Origin: Streptomyces resistomycificus
Lineage (GTDB): Bacteria; Actinomycetota; Actinomycetes; Streptomycetales; Streptomycetaceae
Length of the DNA: 64,000 bases
Direction: 5' to 3'
Assembly (NCBI RefSeq): GCF_001514265.1
Contig: NZ_KQ948998.1
Coordinates: 1 to 64,000 of the forward strand
The position numbers and the translations under genes are program-made. The notes beneath the pieces are model-generated. The model was given only the letters and a program-made list of their open reading frames with translations, was not told where the DNA came from and did not search any database. Shown piece after piece: positions 7,689 through 16,078 of the stretch (position 1 is the first letter of the stretch; every line of letters begins with the position of its first letter).

Positions 7689-9919
7689 TGGTCGCCCGCA
7701 CCGCTGCTGTCGGAGCCGGCGTCCTTCTCGTCGTCGCCCTCGCCCTCGATCACGGGGATCAGGGAGAGCTTGCCGCGCGAGTCGATCTCGGCGATCTCGA
7801 CCTGGACCTTGGAGCCCACGGCCACGACGTCCTCGACGTTCTCCACGCGCTTGCCGCCGGCGAGCTTGCGGATCTGCGAGATGTGCAGCAGACCGTCCTT
7901 GCCCGGGAGCAGCGACACGAACGCACCGAAGGTCGTCGTCTTCACGACGGTGCCCAGGTAGCGCTCGCCGACCTCCGGCATGGTCGGGTTGGCGATCGAG
8001 TTGATCGTGGCGCGCGCGGCCTCGGCCTGCGAGCCCTGGGCGGCACCGATGTAGATGGTGCCGTCGTCCTCGATCGTGATGTCGGCGCCGGTGTCCTCCT
8101 GGATCTGGTTGATCATCTTGCCCTTCGGGCCGATGACCTCGCCGATCTTGTCCACGGGGATCTTGACGGTGATGATCCGCGGGGCGTTCGGGGACATCTC
8201 GTCCGGCGTGTCGATCGCTTCCATCATCACGTCGAGGATGTGGAGGCGGGCGTCACGGGCCTGCTTGAGGGCCGCGGCCAGGACGGAGGCCGGGATGCCG
8301 TCCAGCTTGGTGTCGAGCTGGAGGGCGGTCACGAACTCCTTGGTGCCGGCGACCTTGAAGTCCATGTCGCCGAAGGCGTCCTCCGCACCGAGGATGTCGG
8401 TGAGGGCGACGTAGTGCGTCTCGCCGTTGATCTCCTGGGAGATCAGGCCCATGGCGATACCGGCGACCGGGGCCTTCAGGGGCACACCGGCGTTCAGCAG
8501 CGACATGGTCGAGGCGCAGACCGAGCCCATGGACGTCGAGCCGTTGGAGCCGAGGGCCTCGGACACCTGACGGATCGCGTAGGGGAACTCCTCGCGCGTC
8601 GGCAGGACCGGCACGATGGCGCGCTCGGCGAGGGCGCCGTGGCCGATCTCGCGGCGCTTGGGGGAGCCGACGCGGCCGGTCTCGCCGACGGAGTACGGCG
8701 GGAAGTTGTAGTTGTGCATGTAGCGCTTGCGGGTCACCGGGGAGAGGGTGTCCAGCTGCTGCTCCATCCGGAGCATGTTCAGGGTGGTGACACCCAGGAT
8801 CTGGGTCTCGCCACGCTCGAACAGCGCGGAACCGTGCACGCGCGGGATGGCCTCGACCTCGGCGGCGAGCGTACGGATGTCCGTCAGCCCACGGCCGTCG
8901 ATGCGCGTCTTCTCCTTGATGACGCGCTCACGGACCAGGGCCTTGGTCAGCGAGCGGTACGCGGCGGAGATCTCCTTCTCGCGGCCCTCGAACTCCGGCA
9001 GGAGCTTCTCGGCGGCGAGCGCCTTCACGCGGTCCAGCTCGGCCTCGCGCTCCTGCTTGCCCGCGATGGTCAGCGCGGAGGTGAGCTCCGGGCGGACGGC
9101 GGAGGAGAGCGCCTCAAGGACGTCGTCCTTGTAGTCGAGGAAGACAGGGAAGTCGCCGGTCGGCTTGGCGGCCTTGGAGGCGAGGTCGGCCTGGGCCTTG
9201 CAGAGCACCTTGATGAAGGGCTTCGCGGCGTCCAGACCGGAGGCGACGACCTCCTCGGTCGGCGCCTCGGCGCCGCCCTTGACCAGCTGGATGGTCTTCT
9301 CGGTGGCCTCGGCCTCGACCATCATGATCGCGACGTCGCCGTCGTCCAGGACACGGCCGGCGACGACCATGTCGAAGACGGCGTCCTCGAGCTCGGTGTG
9401 CGTCGGGAAGGCGACCCACTGGCCGTTGATCAGCGCGACGCGGACGCCGCCGATCGGGCCGGAGAAGGGCAGACCGGCCAGCTGCGTGGACGCGGACGCG
9501 GCGTTGATCGCCACGACGTCGTACAGGTGGTCGGGGTTGAGCGCCATGATCGTGGCGACGACCTGGATCTCGTTGCGCAGGCCCTTCTTGAAGGACGGGC
9601 GCAGCGGACGGTCGATGAGGCGGCAGGTGAGGATGGCGTCCTCGGAGGGACGGCCCTCACGGCGGAAGAAGCTGCCGGGGATCTTGCCGGCGGCGTACAT
9701 CCGCTCCTCGACGTCCACCGTCAGGGGGAAGAAGTCGAGCTGGTCCTTGGGGTTCTTGGAGGCGGTCGTGGCCGACAGCACCATGGTGTCGTCGTCCAGG
9801 TACGCCACGGCGGAGCCGGCGGCCTGCTTGGCCAGGCGGCCCGTCTCGAAGCGGATGGTGCGGGTACCGAAGGAGCCGTTGTCGATGACGGCCTCGGCGT
9901 AGTGGGTCTCGTTCTCCAC
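7685..9919 (-). CDS. pnp: Polyribonucleotide nucleotidyltransferase (PNPase)
   Basis: PNPase is a phosphorolytic 3'-5' exoribonuclease; in actinomycetes the enzyme is also associated with 3' tailing activity. Two RNase PH domains are followed by a KH domain (EVIGPKGKMINQIQEDTG) and an S1 domain (VVKTTTFGAFVSLLPGKDGLLHIS). The GTG at 9919, preceded by GAGGAG, gives 744 residues; an in-frame extension to 10099 crosses the leader and is not family-like. The acidic C-terminal tail (GEGDDEKDAG) is normal. It lies downstream of rpsO, the widespread rpsO-pnp arrangement, and is coupled to the M16 peptidase gene. Confidence 0.97.
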   Translation of the reverse strand: MENETHYAEAVIDNGSFGTRTIRFETGRLAKQAAGSAVAYLDDDTMVLSATTASKNPKDQLDFFPLTVDVEERMYAAGKIPGSFFRREGRPSEDAILTCRLIDRPLRPSFKKGLRNEIQVVATIMALNPDHLYDVVAINAASASTQLAGLPFSGPIGGVRVALINGQWVAFPTHTELEDAVFDMVVAGRVLDDGDVAIMMVEAEATEKTIQLVKGGAEAPTEEVVASGLDAAKPFIKVLCKAQADLASKAAKPTGDFPVFLDYKDDVLEALSSAVRPELTSALTIAGKQEREAELDRVKALAAEKLLPEFEGREKEISAAYRSLTKALVRERVIKEKTRIDGRGLTDIRTLAAEVEAIPRVHGSALFERGETQILGVTTLNMLRMEQQLDTLSPVTRKRYMHNYNFPPYSVGETGRVGSPKRREIGHGALAERAIVPVLPTREEFPYAIRQVSEALGSNGSTSMGSVCASTMSLLNAGVPLKAPVAGIAMGLISQEINGETHYVALTDILGAEDAFGDMDFKVAGTKEFVTALQLDTKLDGIPASVLAAALKQARDARLHILDVMMEAIDTPDEMSPNAPRIITVKIPVDKIGEVIGPKGKMINQIQEDTGADITIEDDGTIYIGAAQGSQAEAARATINSIANPTMPEVGERYLGTVVKTTTFGAFVSLLPGKDGLLHISQIRKLAGGKRVENVEDVVAVGSKVQVEIAEIDSRGKLSLIPVIEGEGDDEKDAGSDSSGAGDQ

Positions 9920-10257
9920 TAGTGTTTTCTCCTCGTCTTCGTCCCTCACTGCCCGTGTGGCAGGGGGACGGTTGCGGAGAAGCGCTCCGTCTGGTGCGGG
10001 CCGGTCTTCGATCGAAGCACCCGGGTCTCTCTTACCCCGGGGGCCACTACCGAGGACCGGCGGCGGCGAGGCGCGCTTCTCCTCGTTCCTTGTCGTCATG
10101 ACGCCCTACCCTCTGCGAGTACGCGTCATCACTCTGCGTCGTGCGTATTGCGTTGTGCTACCACAGTACAAAGCGTCAGTGACACTCCGCACGTTTCGGT
10201 ACGTACAGCAAAGGGAGCGGTCCCGATGATCACGGGAACCGCTCCCCTCACGGCGTC
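9920..10257 (-). promoter_or_regulatory. rpsO-pnp intergenic leader
   Basis: This 338-base gap holds no supported gene. It contains the hairpin just after rpsO (see 10213-10246) and a CCCGGG pair (10020-10025 and 10036-10041) that can fold in the pnp leader. In other bacteria this interval carries RNase III cleavage sites and PNPase autoregulation; that is established for the arrangement, not shown here. Confidence 0.45.
10213..10246 (-). terminator. Hairpin after rpsO
   Basis: A stem of 13 pairs with one bulged A (10213-10225 with 10233-10246) lies 12 bases beyond the rpsO stop. It is either a partial terminator or the processing hairpin between rpsO and pnp. Confidence 0.7.
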
Positions 10258-10545
10258 TTACTTGGCGCCCGCCGCACCGCGGCGGATGCCGAGGCGGTCG
10301 ACCAGCGCACGGAAGCGCTGGATGTCCTTCTTGGCGAGGTACTGCAGCAGGCGACGGCGCTGACCGACCAGGATCAGCAGACCACGGCGGGAGTGGTGGT
10401 CGTGCTTGTGGGTCTTGAGGTGCTCGGTCAGGTCCGAGATACGGCGCGAGAGCATCGCGACCTGGACCTCGGGGGAGCCGGTGTCGCCCTCCTTGGTACC
10501 GAACTCACTGATGATCTGCTTCTTCGTGGCGGCGTCGAGCGACAC
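10258..10545 (-). CDS. rpsO: 30S ribosomal protein S15
   Basis: S15 binds the central domain of 16S rRNA early in 30S assembly. The S15 signature is clear (GDTGSPEVQVAMLSRRI, LKTHKHDHHSRRGLL, RRRLLQYL). The GTG at 10545 has GAGGAG seven bases upstream and gives 95 residues; the longer open frame is spurious. It is upstream of pnp on the same strand. Confidence 0.97.
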   Translation of the reverse strand: MSLDAATKKQIISEFGTKEGDTGSPEVQVAMLSRRISDLTEHLKTHKHDHHSRRGLLILVGQRRRLLQYLAKKDIQRFRALVDRLGIRRGAAGAK

Positions 10546-10737
10546 GCGTACTCCTCGTAGTCTGTAAGGCCACCGAGTGCCCCCGGTCCACATCTCGGGG
10601 GAGCTTCCGTTACTCGGGAGGCGGGGATCCGCTGGGCGCGGCCTCCAGGGCGCTGGGCTCCGGGGGCGCGTACACAAACGGCCACCGCACAGACTACCAG
10701 CCTGGGGCGATGCCTCGGACCGGGGTCGTCCCGGGCT

Positions 10738-12216
10738 TCAGTCGCCGCTCTCGAACCCGTCGGCAAGCCACGGTCCGTCCCCTTCGCCGTCCTCGCTCAC
10801 CGGCCCGGCGATGCCCCTGGCGGCGAAGAAGACGCGGCCGTGCTCGTAGCGGACGTCCAGATACTCGAAGGGCAGCATGTCGACCGTGCCGAAGAGCAGA
10901 AGCAGGGTCTCCTTCCCCGACCGGGGGTCGATGCTCACGGCCGCGCTGGGCGTGTACGCGGAGGACGACTCCCGGACGGCGATGAGCCGGCCGCCGCTCA
11001 TCCGGACGGGGTACATGGGGCGGCCGGCCCTGGCGTCGAACTTCCGGACGCTCTTGCCGGTGCCCAGGTCGAAGGCGACGATCTCGTTGGCCACCTGTCC
11101 ATGGGCGCTCGCGGTGCCGGTGCCCCGCGCCTGCGTGGCGACGTACAGCTGACGCTCGTCGACCACCACCGCGTCACAGGTCTCGATCGGGCCGGTGACG
11201 TCAATGCCGTCGCCGCACTTGGTGACGTAGGTCTGGACGGGCACCGGGACGGTGGCGCGGAACTCGCCCCGGTCGCTGAGGGAGATCAGGTCGGTGATCA
11301 CGAGGTCGCCGGCCGCGACGGCTATGACGACGGGGGACGAGGAGACCAGACGAACGTCCTGGACACCTGGCGCGACCGCGTAGGTCCACAGGGGCTTTCC
11401 GGTCTCGGGATTCGTCCCCTCCACCCGAAAACGCCTGTTGTCCCTGTTCCCGCACTTGACGACGCGCACGAGTGCCCGGCCCCCGCTGTAGCCGCTGTCC
11501 CCGCAGGCCGACCCGGCCGTGTGCGACCAGAGCCTCTTCCCGTCGGCCATGGCGTACGCCGCCGAGCCGTCCTCCCAGGCCGCGACGACCTTTCCGCGCG
11601 TCATGGTGACCCTGGCGGGCACGAGTCGCTCCTCCGGCAACTCGACGTGCCACAGCCGCTTGCCCGTGTCGATGTCGAACATCGCGATCCGGTCGCACGG
11701 GCCGCTCATGGTCCCACCGCTCGGATCGGTCCTGGTCGGCTCGCTCGAGAAGGCCACGGCGGTCCGGCCGTCCACGGTGACGTGCGGGGTCGCCGCGCAG
11801 ACGCCGCCGGGGAAGGTCAGCTTCCACGCCTGGCGGTTGGTCGAGATCCTGTACCCCGTGACGCTGTTGCCCAGGGTCTTGGCGAAGGTCCTGCCGGTCG
11901 CCCAGGTGCCCGTCGCCTCGATGTTCCGGCCGGCTTCGATGCCCGCTGCGCGGCGCTGCACCGCGATCACCCCTTCCGGGGTCGGCGGCCTCCGCTCGAT
12001 CGTCTCCCGGACGTCGTCCGGAGATCGACCCGCCGCGGCCGGGCTCCGGCCGGAGGGGGAACCGGTGCCGTCGTACGACAGGGCCCATATCCCCGCCAGC
12101 AGCACCGCGAGCGCGGTCGCCGTGGCTGCGAGGGCGAGCAGTCCGCGGCGCTTCCTGCGACTCTCGGCCGCCCGGGCGGACTCGGTGTAGGGGGACGGCG
12201 GTGGGCCGAAGCTCAC
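10738..12216 (-). CDS. Membrane-anchored PQQ-like beta-propeller protein (copy 1)
   Basis: A 492-residue protein. A short cytoplasmic N-terminus (MSFGPPPSPYTESA) and one transmembrane helix at about residues 28-47 precede a large extracytoplasmic domain. That domain has repeated beta-propeller blade motifs (GKRLWHVELPEE, GKRLWSHTAG, GKPLWTYAVAPG, GKSVRKFDARAG). It is a clear paralogue of the protein at 12741-14246, sharing its first residues, blade order and closing motif (HGRVFFAARGIAGP). The two copies are separated by a DUF397 gene on the other strand. Adjacency to eccD suggests a cell-surface role with type VII secretion, but no function is established. Confidence 0.8.
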   Translation of the reverse strand: MSFGPPPSPYTESARAAESRRKRRGLLALAATATALAVLLAGIWALSYDGTGSPSGRSPAAAGRSPDDVRETIERRPPTPEGVIAVQRRAAGIEAGRNIEATGTWATGRTFAKTLGNSVTGYRISTNRQAWKLTFPGGVCAATPHVTVDGRTAVAFSSEPTRTDPSGGTMSGPCDRIAMFDIDTGKRLWHVELPEERLVPARVTMTRGKVVAAWEDGSAAYAMADGKRLWSHTAGSACGDSGYSGGRALVRVVKCGNRDNRRFRVEGTNPETGKPLWTYAVAPGVQDVRLVSSSPVVIAVAAGDLVITDLISLSDRGEFRATVPVPVQTYVTKCGDGIDVTGPIETCDAVVVDERQLYVATQARGTGTASAHGQVANEIVAFDLGTGKSVRKFDARAGRPMYPVRMSGGRLIAVRESSSAYTPSAAVSIDPRSGKETLLLLFGTVDMLPFEYLDVRYEHGRVFFAARGIAGPVSEDGEGDGPWLADGFESGD

Positions 12217-12294
12217 GGACGGAGCCTTTCTGCCGAGGGTGCAGAGGTGTGAGGGAGCTGTCGCCCTTCGTGACGGTCACTCATGAGCAATCGC

Positions 12295-12324
12295 CTGACC
12301 AGGGGGAACGGCTGCAAGTAGGCT
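12295..12324 (+). promoter_or_regulatory. Promoter of the DUF397 gene
   Basis: CTGACC (12295-12300), an 18-base spacer and TAGGCT (12319-12324) form a good Streptomyces vegetative promoter. It lies 41 bases before the start codon. Confidence 0.55.
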
Positions 12325-12365
12325 GGCTGGACAGCTCGTTGCAGAGGGAAGGACCAGAGATCGCC

Positions 12366-12662
12366 ATGGCCGACACCAAGGACGCGGAACTCAAGGCACG
12401 CAAGGAGCGGGAGAGGGACGAGCTGTACGCCCTCGACATCTCCGGCGTCGAGTGGCACAGCGCGCCTGGAACCGAGGAGCACGAGGAGCGGGTCGAGATC
12501 GCCCACCTCCCCGAGGGAGCCGTGGCCATGCGGTCGTCGCTCGACCCCGACACCGTGCTGCGGTACACGGAGGCGGAGTGGCGGGCGTTCGTGCTGGGGG
12601 CTCGGGACGGGGAGTTCGATCTGGAGGCGGGGCCGCACGACGGGGAGCCTGCCGCGGAGTGA
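12366..12662 (+). CDS. DUF397 domain protein
   Basis: A 98-residue acidic protein. It has the DUF397 pattern: VEIAHLPEGAVAMRSSLDPD, then LRYTEAEWRAFVLGARDGEFD. The ATG at 12366 follows a GGAAGGA ribosome site. DUF397 proteins are abundant in streptomycetes and are often paired with XRE regulators or abi/toxin-like systems; no such partner is adjacent here. The gene is inserted, in opposite orientation, between two duplicated propeller genes and has its own promoter. Confidence 0.85.
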   Translation: MADTKDAELKARKERERDELYALDISGVEWHSAPGTEEHEERVEIAHLPEGAVAMRSSLDPDTVLRYTEAEWRAFVLGARDGEFDLEAGPHDGEPAAE

Positions 12663-12740
12663 TGCCGCGTGGTGGCGGGGAGCCGGCACCCGGCCGGTTT
12701 CCCGTCCGTCGCCTCCGTCCCTCCTGCTTCTGCTCCGCCC

Positions 12741-14246
12741 CTACTGCTTCTGCTGCTCCTGTGCGGTCGATGAGGTCTTCTGCGCCGCGCTCCCGATGCC
12801 CAGGACCAGCCAGGTCCAGGTCTTCTTCTCAGGGCCGACCGCCTCCTTGGCACCGAAGAACAGCCGTCCGTGGTCGACGAGGATGTTGTTCGAGTCCGTG
12901 ACCGTGAGCGTCACGGCCTCCAGCGGCATGCTGAAGTAGAAGTACGGGGTCTCCTTGCCTGTCTCCGGGTTGAGACTGACCAGCGCCATCGGTGAGATGC
13001 CGTCGCTGCTCTCGCGCAGCGCGAGGAGTCGGCCGCCGCTCGTCTGCACCGGGCGCAGAAGCTGACCGGGCCCCGAGTCGAACTTCTTGACGGTCTTCCC
13101 GGTCTTCAGGTCGAAACCGACGATCCAGTTGTAGGGGTTGCGGGCGTCGCTCTGGTCCTTGCTTCGGAGGAAGACCTGACCGCCGCCGACCGGGATCGTC
13201 GGGCAGTCGTCGATGACTCGGAAGTCGAGCTCCTCGTTGCACTCTCCGACGTACAGCCCGCTCTCCAGCCGGATCGTGGCCCGGTTCTCGCCCTGATCGT
13301 CCAGGGAGAGCAACTCGGTGAAACCGGTGTCTCCGGCCGCGACCGCGAGGACGACCGGGTCGGTGGACGGCACCGTGACCTCCCGGACTCCCGCCGCGAC
13401 GGAGTACGTCCACAGGGTCCGGCCGGTACGCGGCTCCACCTTGCGCACCTTGTAGGTGGTCGACTCCCAGGAGGTGGCGGACTTCTCCTTGTCGAAGCAT
13501 GAGACCAGCACGAGCAGGGCACGGCCGCCGGCGGCGCCGAAGTCCTTGCAGCTGCCGGTGGCCTCGGTACGCCACAGCCGCCGGCCCCGGTCCATGTCGT
13601 AGGCGTCGGAGCCGCCACCCCACGTCACCGCGACCGTGGCCTTCGTCAGTGTCACGCTCGGCGTGTCCCAGCGGCCGGGTGTGAACGCGTGCTCCCAGAG
13701 CTTCCGACCGTGGTCGAGGTCGACGAAGGCGACACGGTCGCAGAGGGCGTCCTCGTCATCGCTCGACTTGAACAGCACGGCCGTACGGTTCTCGACGGTC
13801 GTGTGGAGCGTGTAGCCGCAGATCGCTCCGGAGAGGCGGAGCTTCCACAGCTCGTCGCCGAGCCTGGCGTCCGTTCCGATCCTGAACCCGATGAGGGATT
13901 GGTTGATGCCCTTGGCGAGGATCTCGTCCGTGGCCCACATGCCCGGCATCGCGTGGTGCTCAGCGGGACCCATCTCGTCTTCGGAGAAGCGGAACGCCAT
14001 GGCGCCGGTGGTGCTCTCGGGCTGTCTCTCGACGGTTTCCCTGACGTCGAGGCGACTCTGCGCCGCGGCGGCCGTCGTGCCCGGCTTCGCGGCATCGGGA
14101 TCCCACAGCAGCCAGCCGGCCCCGGCCAGCACGACGACCAGGACGGCGGCCACCGTGCAAAGCAGAGTCCTACGACGCTTCCTGAGCCGGTTGTTCGCCG
14201 TCACGGCGGACTGGGTGTACACGGAGGGGGGTGGCCCGAAGCTCAC
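12741..14246 (-). CDS. Membrane-anchored PQQ-like beta-propeller protein (copy 2)
   Basis: A 501-residue protein whose N-terminus (MSFGPPPSVYTQSA) and single transmembrane helix (about residues 28-47) match copy 1. Blade motifs include GRKLWEHAFTPG, GRRLWRTEATG, GRTLWTYSVAAG and GKTVKKFDSGPG. Many paired cysteines in the ectodomain (ICGY, LCDR, SCKD, CNEE) suggest disulphides outside the cell. It ends close to nothing co-directional but starts 16 bases after the eccD stop, so it is very likely transcribed with eccD. Association with the T7SS is inferred from this operon structure. Confidence 0.82.
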   Translation of the reverse strand: MSFGPPPSVYTQSAVTANNRLRKRRRTLLCTVAAVLVVVLAGAGWLLWDPDAAKPGTTAAAAQSRLDVRETVERQPESTTGAMAFRFSEDEMGPAEHHAMPGMWATDEILAKGINQSLIGFRIGTDARLGDELWKLRLSGAICGYTLHTTVENRTAVLFKSSDDEDALCDRVAFVDLDHGRKLWEHAFTPGRWDTPSVTLTKATVAVTWGGGSDAYDMDRGRRLWRTEATGSCKDFGAAGGRALLVLVSCFDKEKSATSWESTTYKVRKVEPRTGRTLWTYSVAAGVREVTVPSTDPVVLAVAAGDTGFTELLSLDDQGENRATIRLESGLYVGECNEELDFRVIDDCPTIPVGGGQVFLRSKDQSDARNPYNWIVGFDLKTGKTVKKFDSGPGQLLRPVQTSGGRLLALRESSDGISPMALVSLNPETGKETPYFYFSMPLEAVTLTVTDSNNILVDHGRLFFGAKEAVGPEKKTWTWLVLGIGSAAQKTSSTAQEQQKQ

Positions 14247-14262
14247 GCTGACAATCCCTCCG

Positions 14263-15771
14263 TCAGCTCGTCATCGACCGGGCGGTGGTGTACACGTCGA
14301 AGACGGCCAGTGCCAGGGGCACCAGGGTGAGCAGCACGAAGCCCTCTGCGATCTCCAGGAAGCGTCCCCAGAACGGGGTGAGGCCGCCGCGCGAGACGAT
14401 CAGGCCGATCGCGGTGACGAGCGCGGCCACGGCGGCGATGGCCGCGACGAGCCAGATGGTCCTGACATCGAGGTCGGTTCGGTCGCCCCTGAGCGCCTCA
14501 TAGACGATCGACTGCGGCGGGTTCAGGGCCAGTCCGAGGCCCAGGAGTACGAGCGAGGCAAGTCCTGCGGCGAGGACGGGGGCGACCTGGCCGGTGTAGC
14601 GGAAGAGGTGGGCGCGCATCAGGAGGGCCACCCCGGTCGCAAGGGCGAGGAGTTGGGCCCAGACGTTCGAGGAGAAGCCGAGGACGGCCGAGGCACCGAC
14701 GGCGGTCAGCGCGCAGCCGCCCACCAGTCCGACCAGGAGCTCGTGGCCGCGCCGCGCCTTGGCAGCGACCCGCTCGGCGTCGACAGGCTCCTGGGGAGCG
14801 GGGTCGGTGTCGTACGCACTGCGCGGGGCGGTGTCCGGGGCGTCGAAGCCGATGGGCAGCCGGGCGAAGCGCATCGACAGCCCGGGCAGGAAGGCCAGGC
14901 CGCCGACGGCGATCGGGGCGCACAGAGCGGCGATCTCGGAGGGCCTCCAGTCGGCGAGGGTCGCCGCGAACGTGGCGAGCAGGCCGATGGCGGAGGCGAA
15001 GACGAAGGCGACGAACGGGCCGTCCCCGCTCGGCGAGCACAGGGTGAGGAGGAAGGAGGCCAGCAGCACCGCCGCGCAGGCGAGGAGGAACTGCAGCTTG
15101 CCGATACCCTCCCCGTCGGCGAGCGGCAGGAGCCCCGAGCCCGCCACGCCGACGTTGGGCAGGGCGCCGAGTCCCAAGGCGACGGCCGAGGCCCGGTCGT
15201 CGTAGACCCGGGCCCGCACGCACGCGAGGACGACCAGAAGGACACCCGCGACCCCGGCGAGGATGCCGGGGAGGCTGTGCATGTCGTGGAGCGGATCGCC
15301 GGTCCAGGCCACGAAGGCGAGCAGGACCGGCAGCACGCCTCCGCCGACGAGGCCCGAGGCGCGCGTCAAGTCGCCGCTCCACAGGGTCCGTTCGCTCGTC
15401 ACGGCCGAGGCGACCGCTTCGGAGACGTCGTCGAAGACGGCCGGGGGAAGCGACTCGGAGAAGGGGCGCAGCGAGAGGAGTTCACCGTCGAGGATCCGCT
15501 GTGCGGCGAAGGACCGGGAGCTGTCGAGGACGGTGCCGTCCCGGCGTACCAGGTGGTAGCCGACGGGTGCGCCCTCGGCGGGGCTTTGCTGGGAGAGCCT
15601 GAGGATCTCCGGATAGATGTCGGCGACCGGGATGTCGTCGGGCAGCGCCACGTCGATCCGGCTGTCGGGGGCGACGATCGTGACCCGGCAGAAGCCGAGC
15701 CCCGTGCCCGTTCCGGAAGGCCCCGTACCGGTCCCTCCTCCGGTGGCTGCCGCGGAGGCCGTCATGCTCAC
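14263..15771 (-). CDS. eccD: Type VII secretion integral membrane protein EccD
   Basis: EccD is the multi-spanning pore-forming subunit of the ESX core complex. The N-terminal ~100 residues form the ubiquitin-like YukD domain (VTIVAPDSRIDVALPDDIP, with GYHLVRRDGT). Eleven or so hydrophobic helices follow, separated by a cytoplasmic loop at about residues 310-350. The start is GTG 15771 or ATG 15765; both share the same ribosome site. It is divergent from eccC and followed by a propeller gene 16 bases downstream. Confidence 0.92.
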   Translation of the reverse strand: MSMTASAAATGGGTGTGPSGTGTGLGFCRVTIVAPDSRIDVALPDDIPVADIYPEILRLSQQSPAEGAPVGYHLVRRDGTVLDSSRSFAAQRILDGELLSLRPFSESLPPAVFDDVSEAVASAVTSERTLWSGDLTRASGLVGGGVLPVLLAFVAWTGDPLHDMHSLPGILAGVAGVLLVVLACVRARVYDDRASAVALGLGALPNVGVAGSGLLPLADGEGIGKLQFLLACAAVLLASFLLTLCSPSGDGPFVAFVFASAIGLLATFAATLADWRPSEIAALCAPIAVGGLAFLPGLSMRFARLPIGFDAPDTAPRSAYDTDPAPQEPVDAERVAAKARRGHELLVGLVGGCALTAVGASAVLGFSSNVWAQLLALATGVALLMRAHLFRYTGQVAPVLAAGLASLVLLGLGLALNPPQSIVYEALRGDRTDLDVRTIWLVAAIAAVAALVTAIGLIVSRGGLTPFWGRFLEIAEGFVLLTLVPLALAVFDVYTTARSMTS

Positions 15772-16078
15772 CTGCTGATCCCCCTCAGTGATGGTTCTGC
15801 GCCTGCGGCGTGAAAGTCCTGCGCCGCTTTCCCCGCCCGTCGAGACCGACGCCGTGGCGAGGCTGCGGCTACGGTGCCGCGAGGCTGCCGTCCGGCTTCC
15901 GTACCTCGCCAGATCGCACGGAATGTCCCGAACCGTCAGCCCAACTCGCGTGTGCTCACGCGAACATCCGGCACCCTACCGTCCCCTCGTCTCGTATGAA
16001 GTCAGTAGGATCACGCGGCGGCCTGCGTCCGCCTGACACGGGGCGGCGGACGGACTCTCGGGGCGGCCAGAAGAATGG
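15772..16078. promoter_or_regulatory. Divergent eccD/eccC control region
   Basis: A 307-base gap between the divergent starts of eccD and eccC. I see no gene in it. A TAGGAT hexamer at 16006-16011 could be the -10 of eccC, but I could not find a matching -35, so no promoter is asserted. Confidence 0.35.

Noticed and set aside
7682..9922. A 746-residue open frame opposite pnp
   Set aside because: Antisense artefact of strong third-position GC; PNPase on the minus strand is unambiguous.
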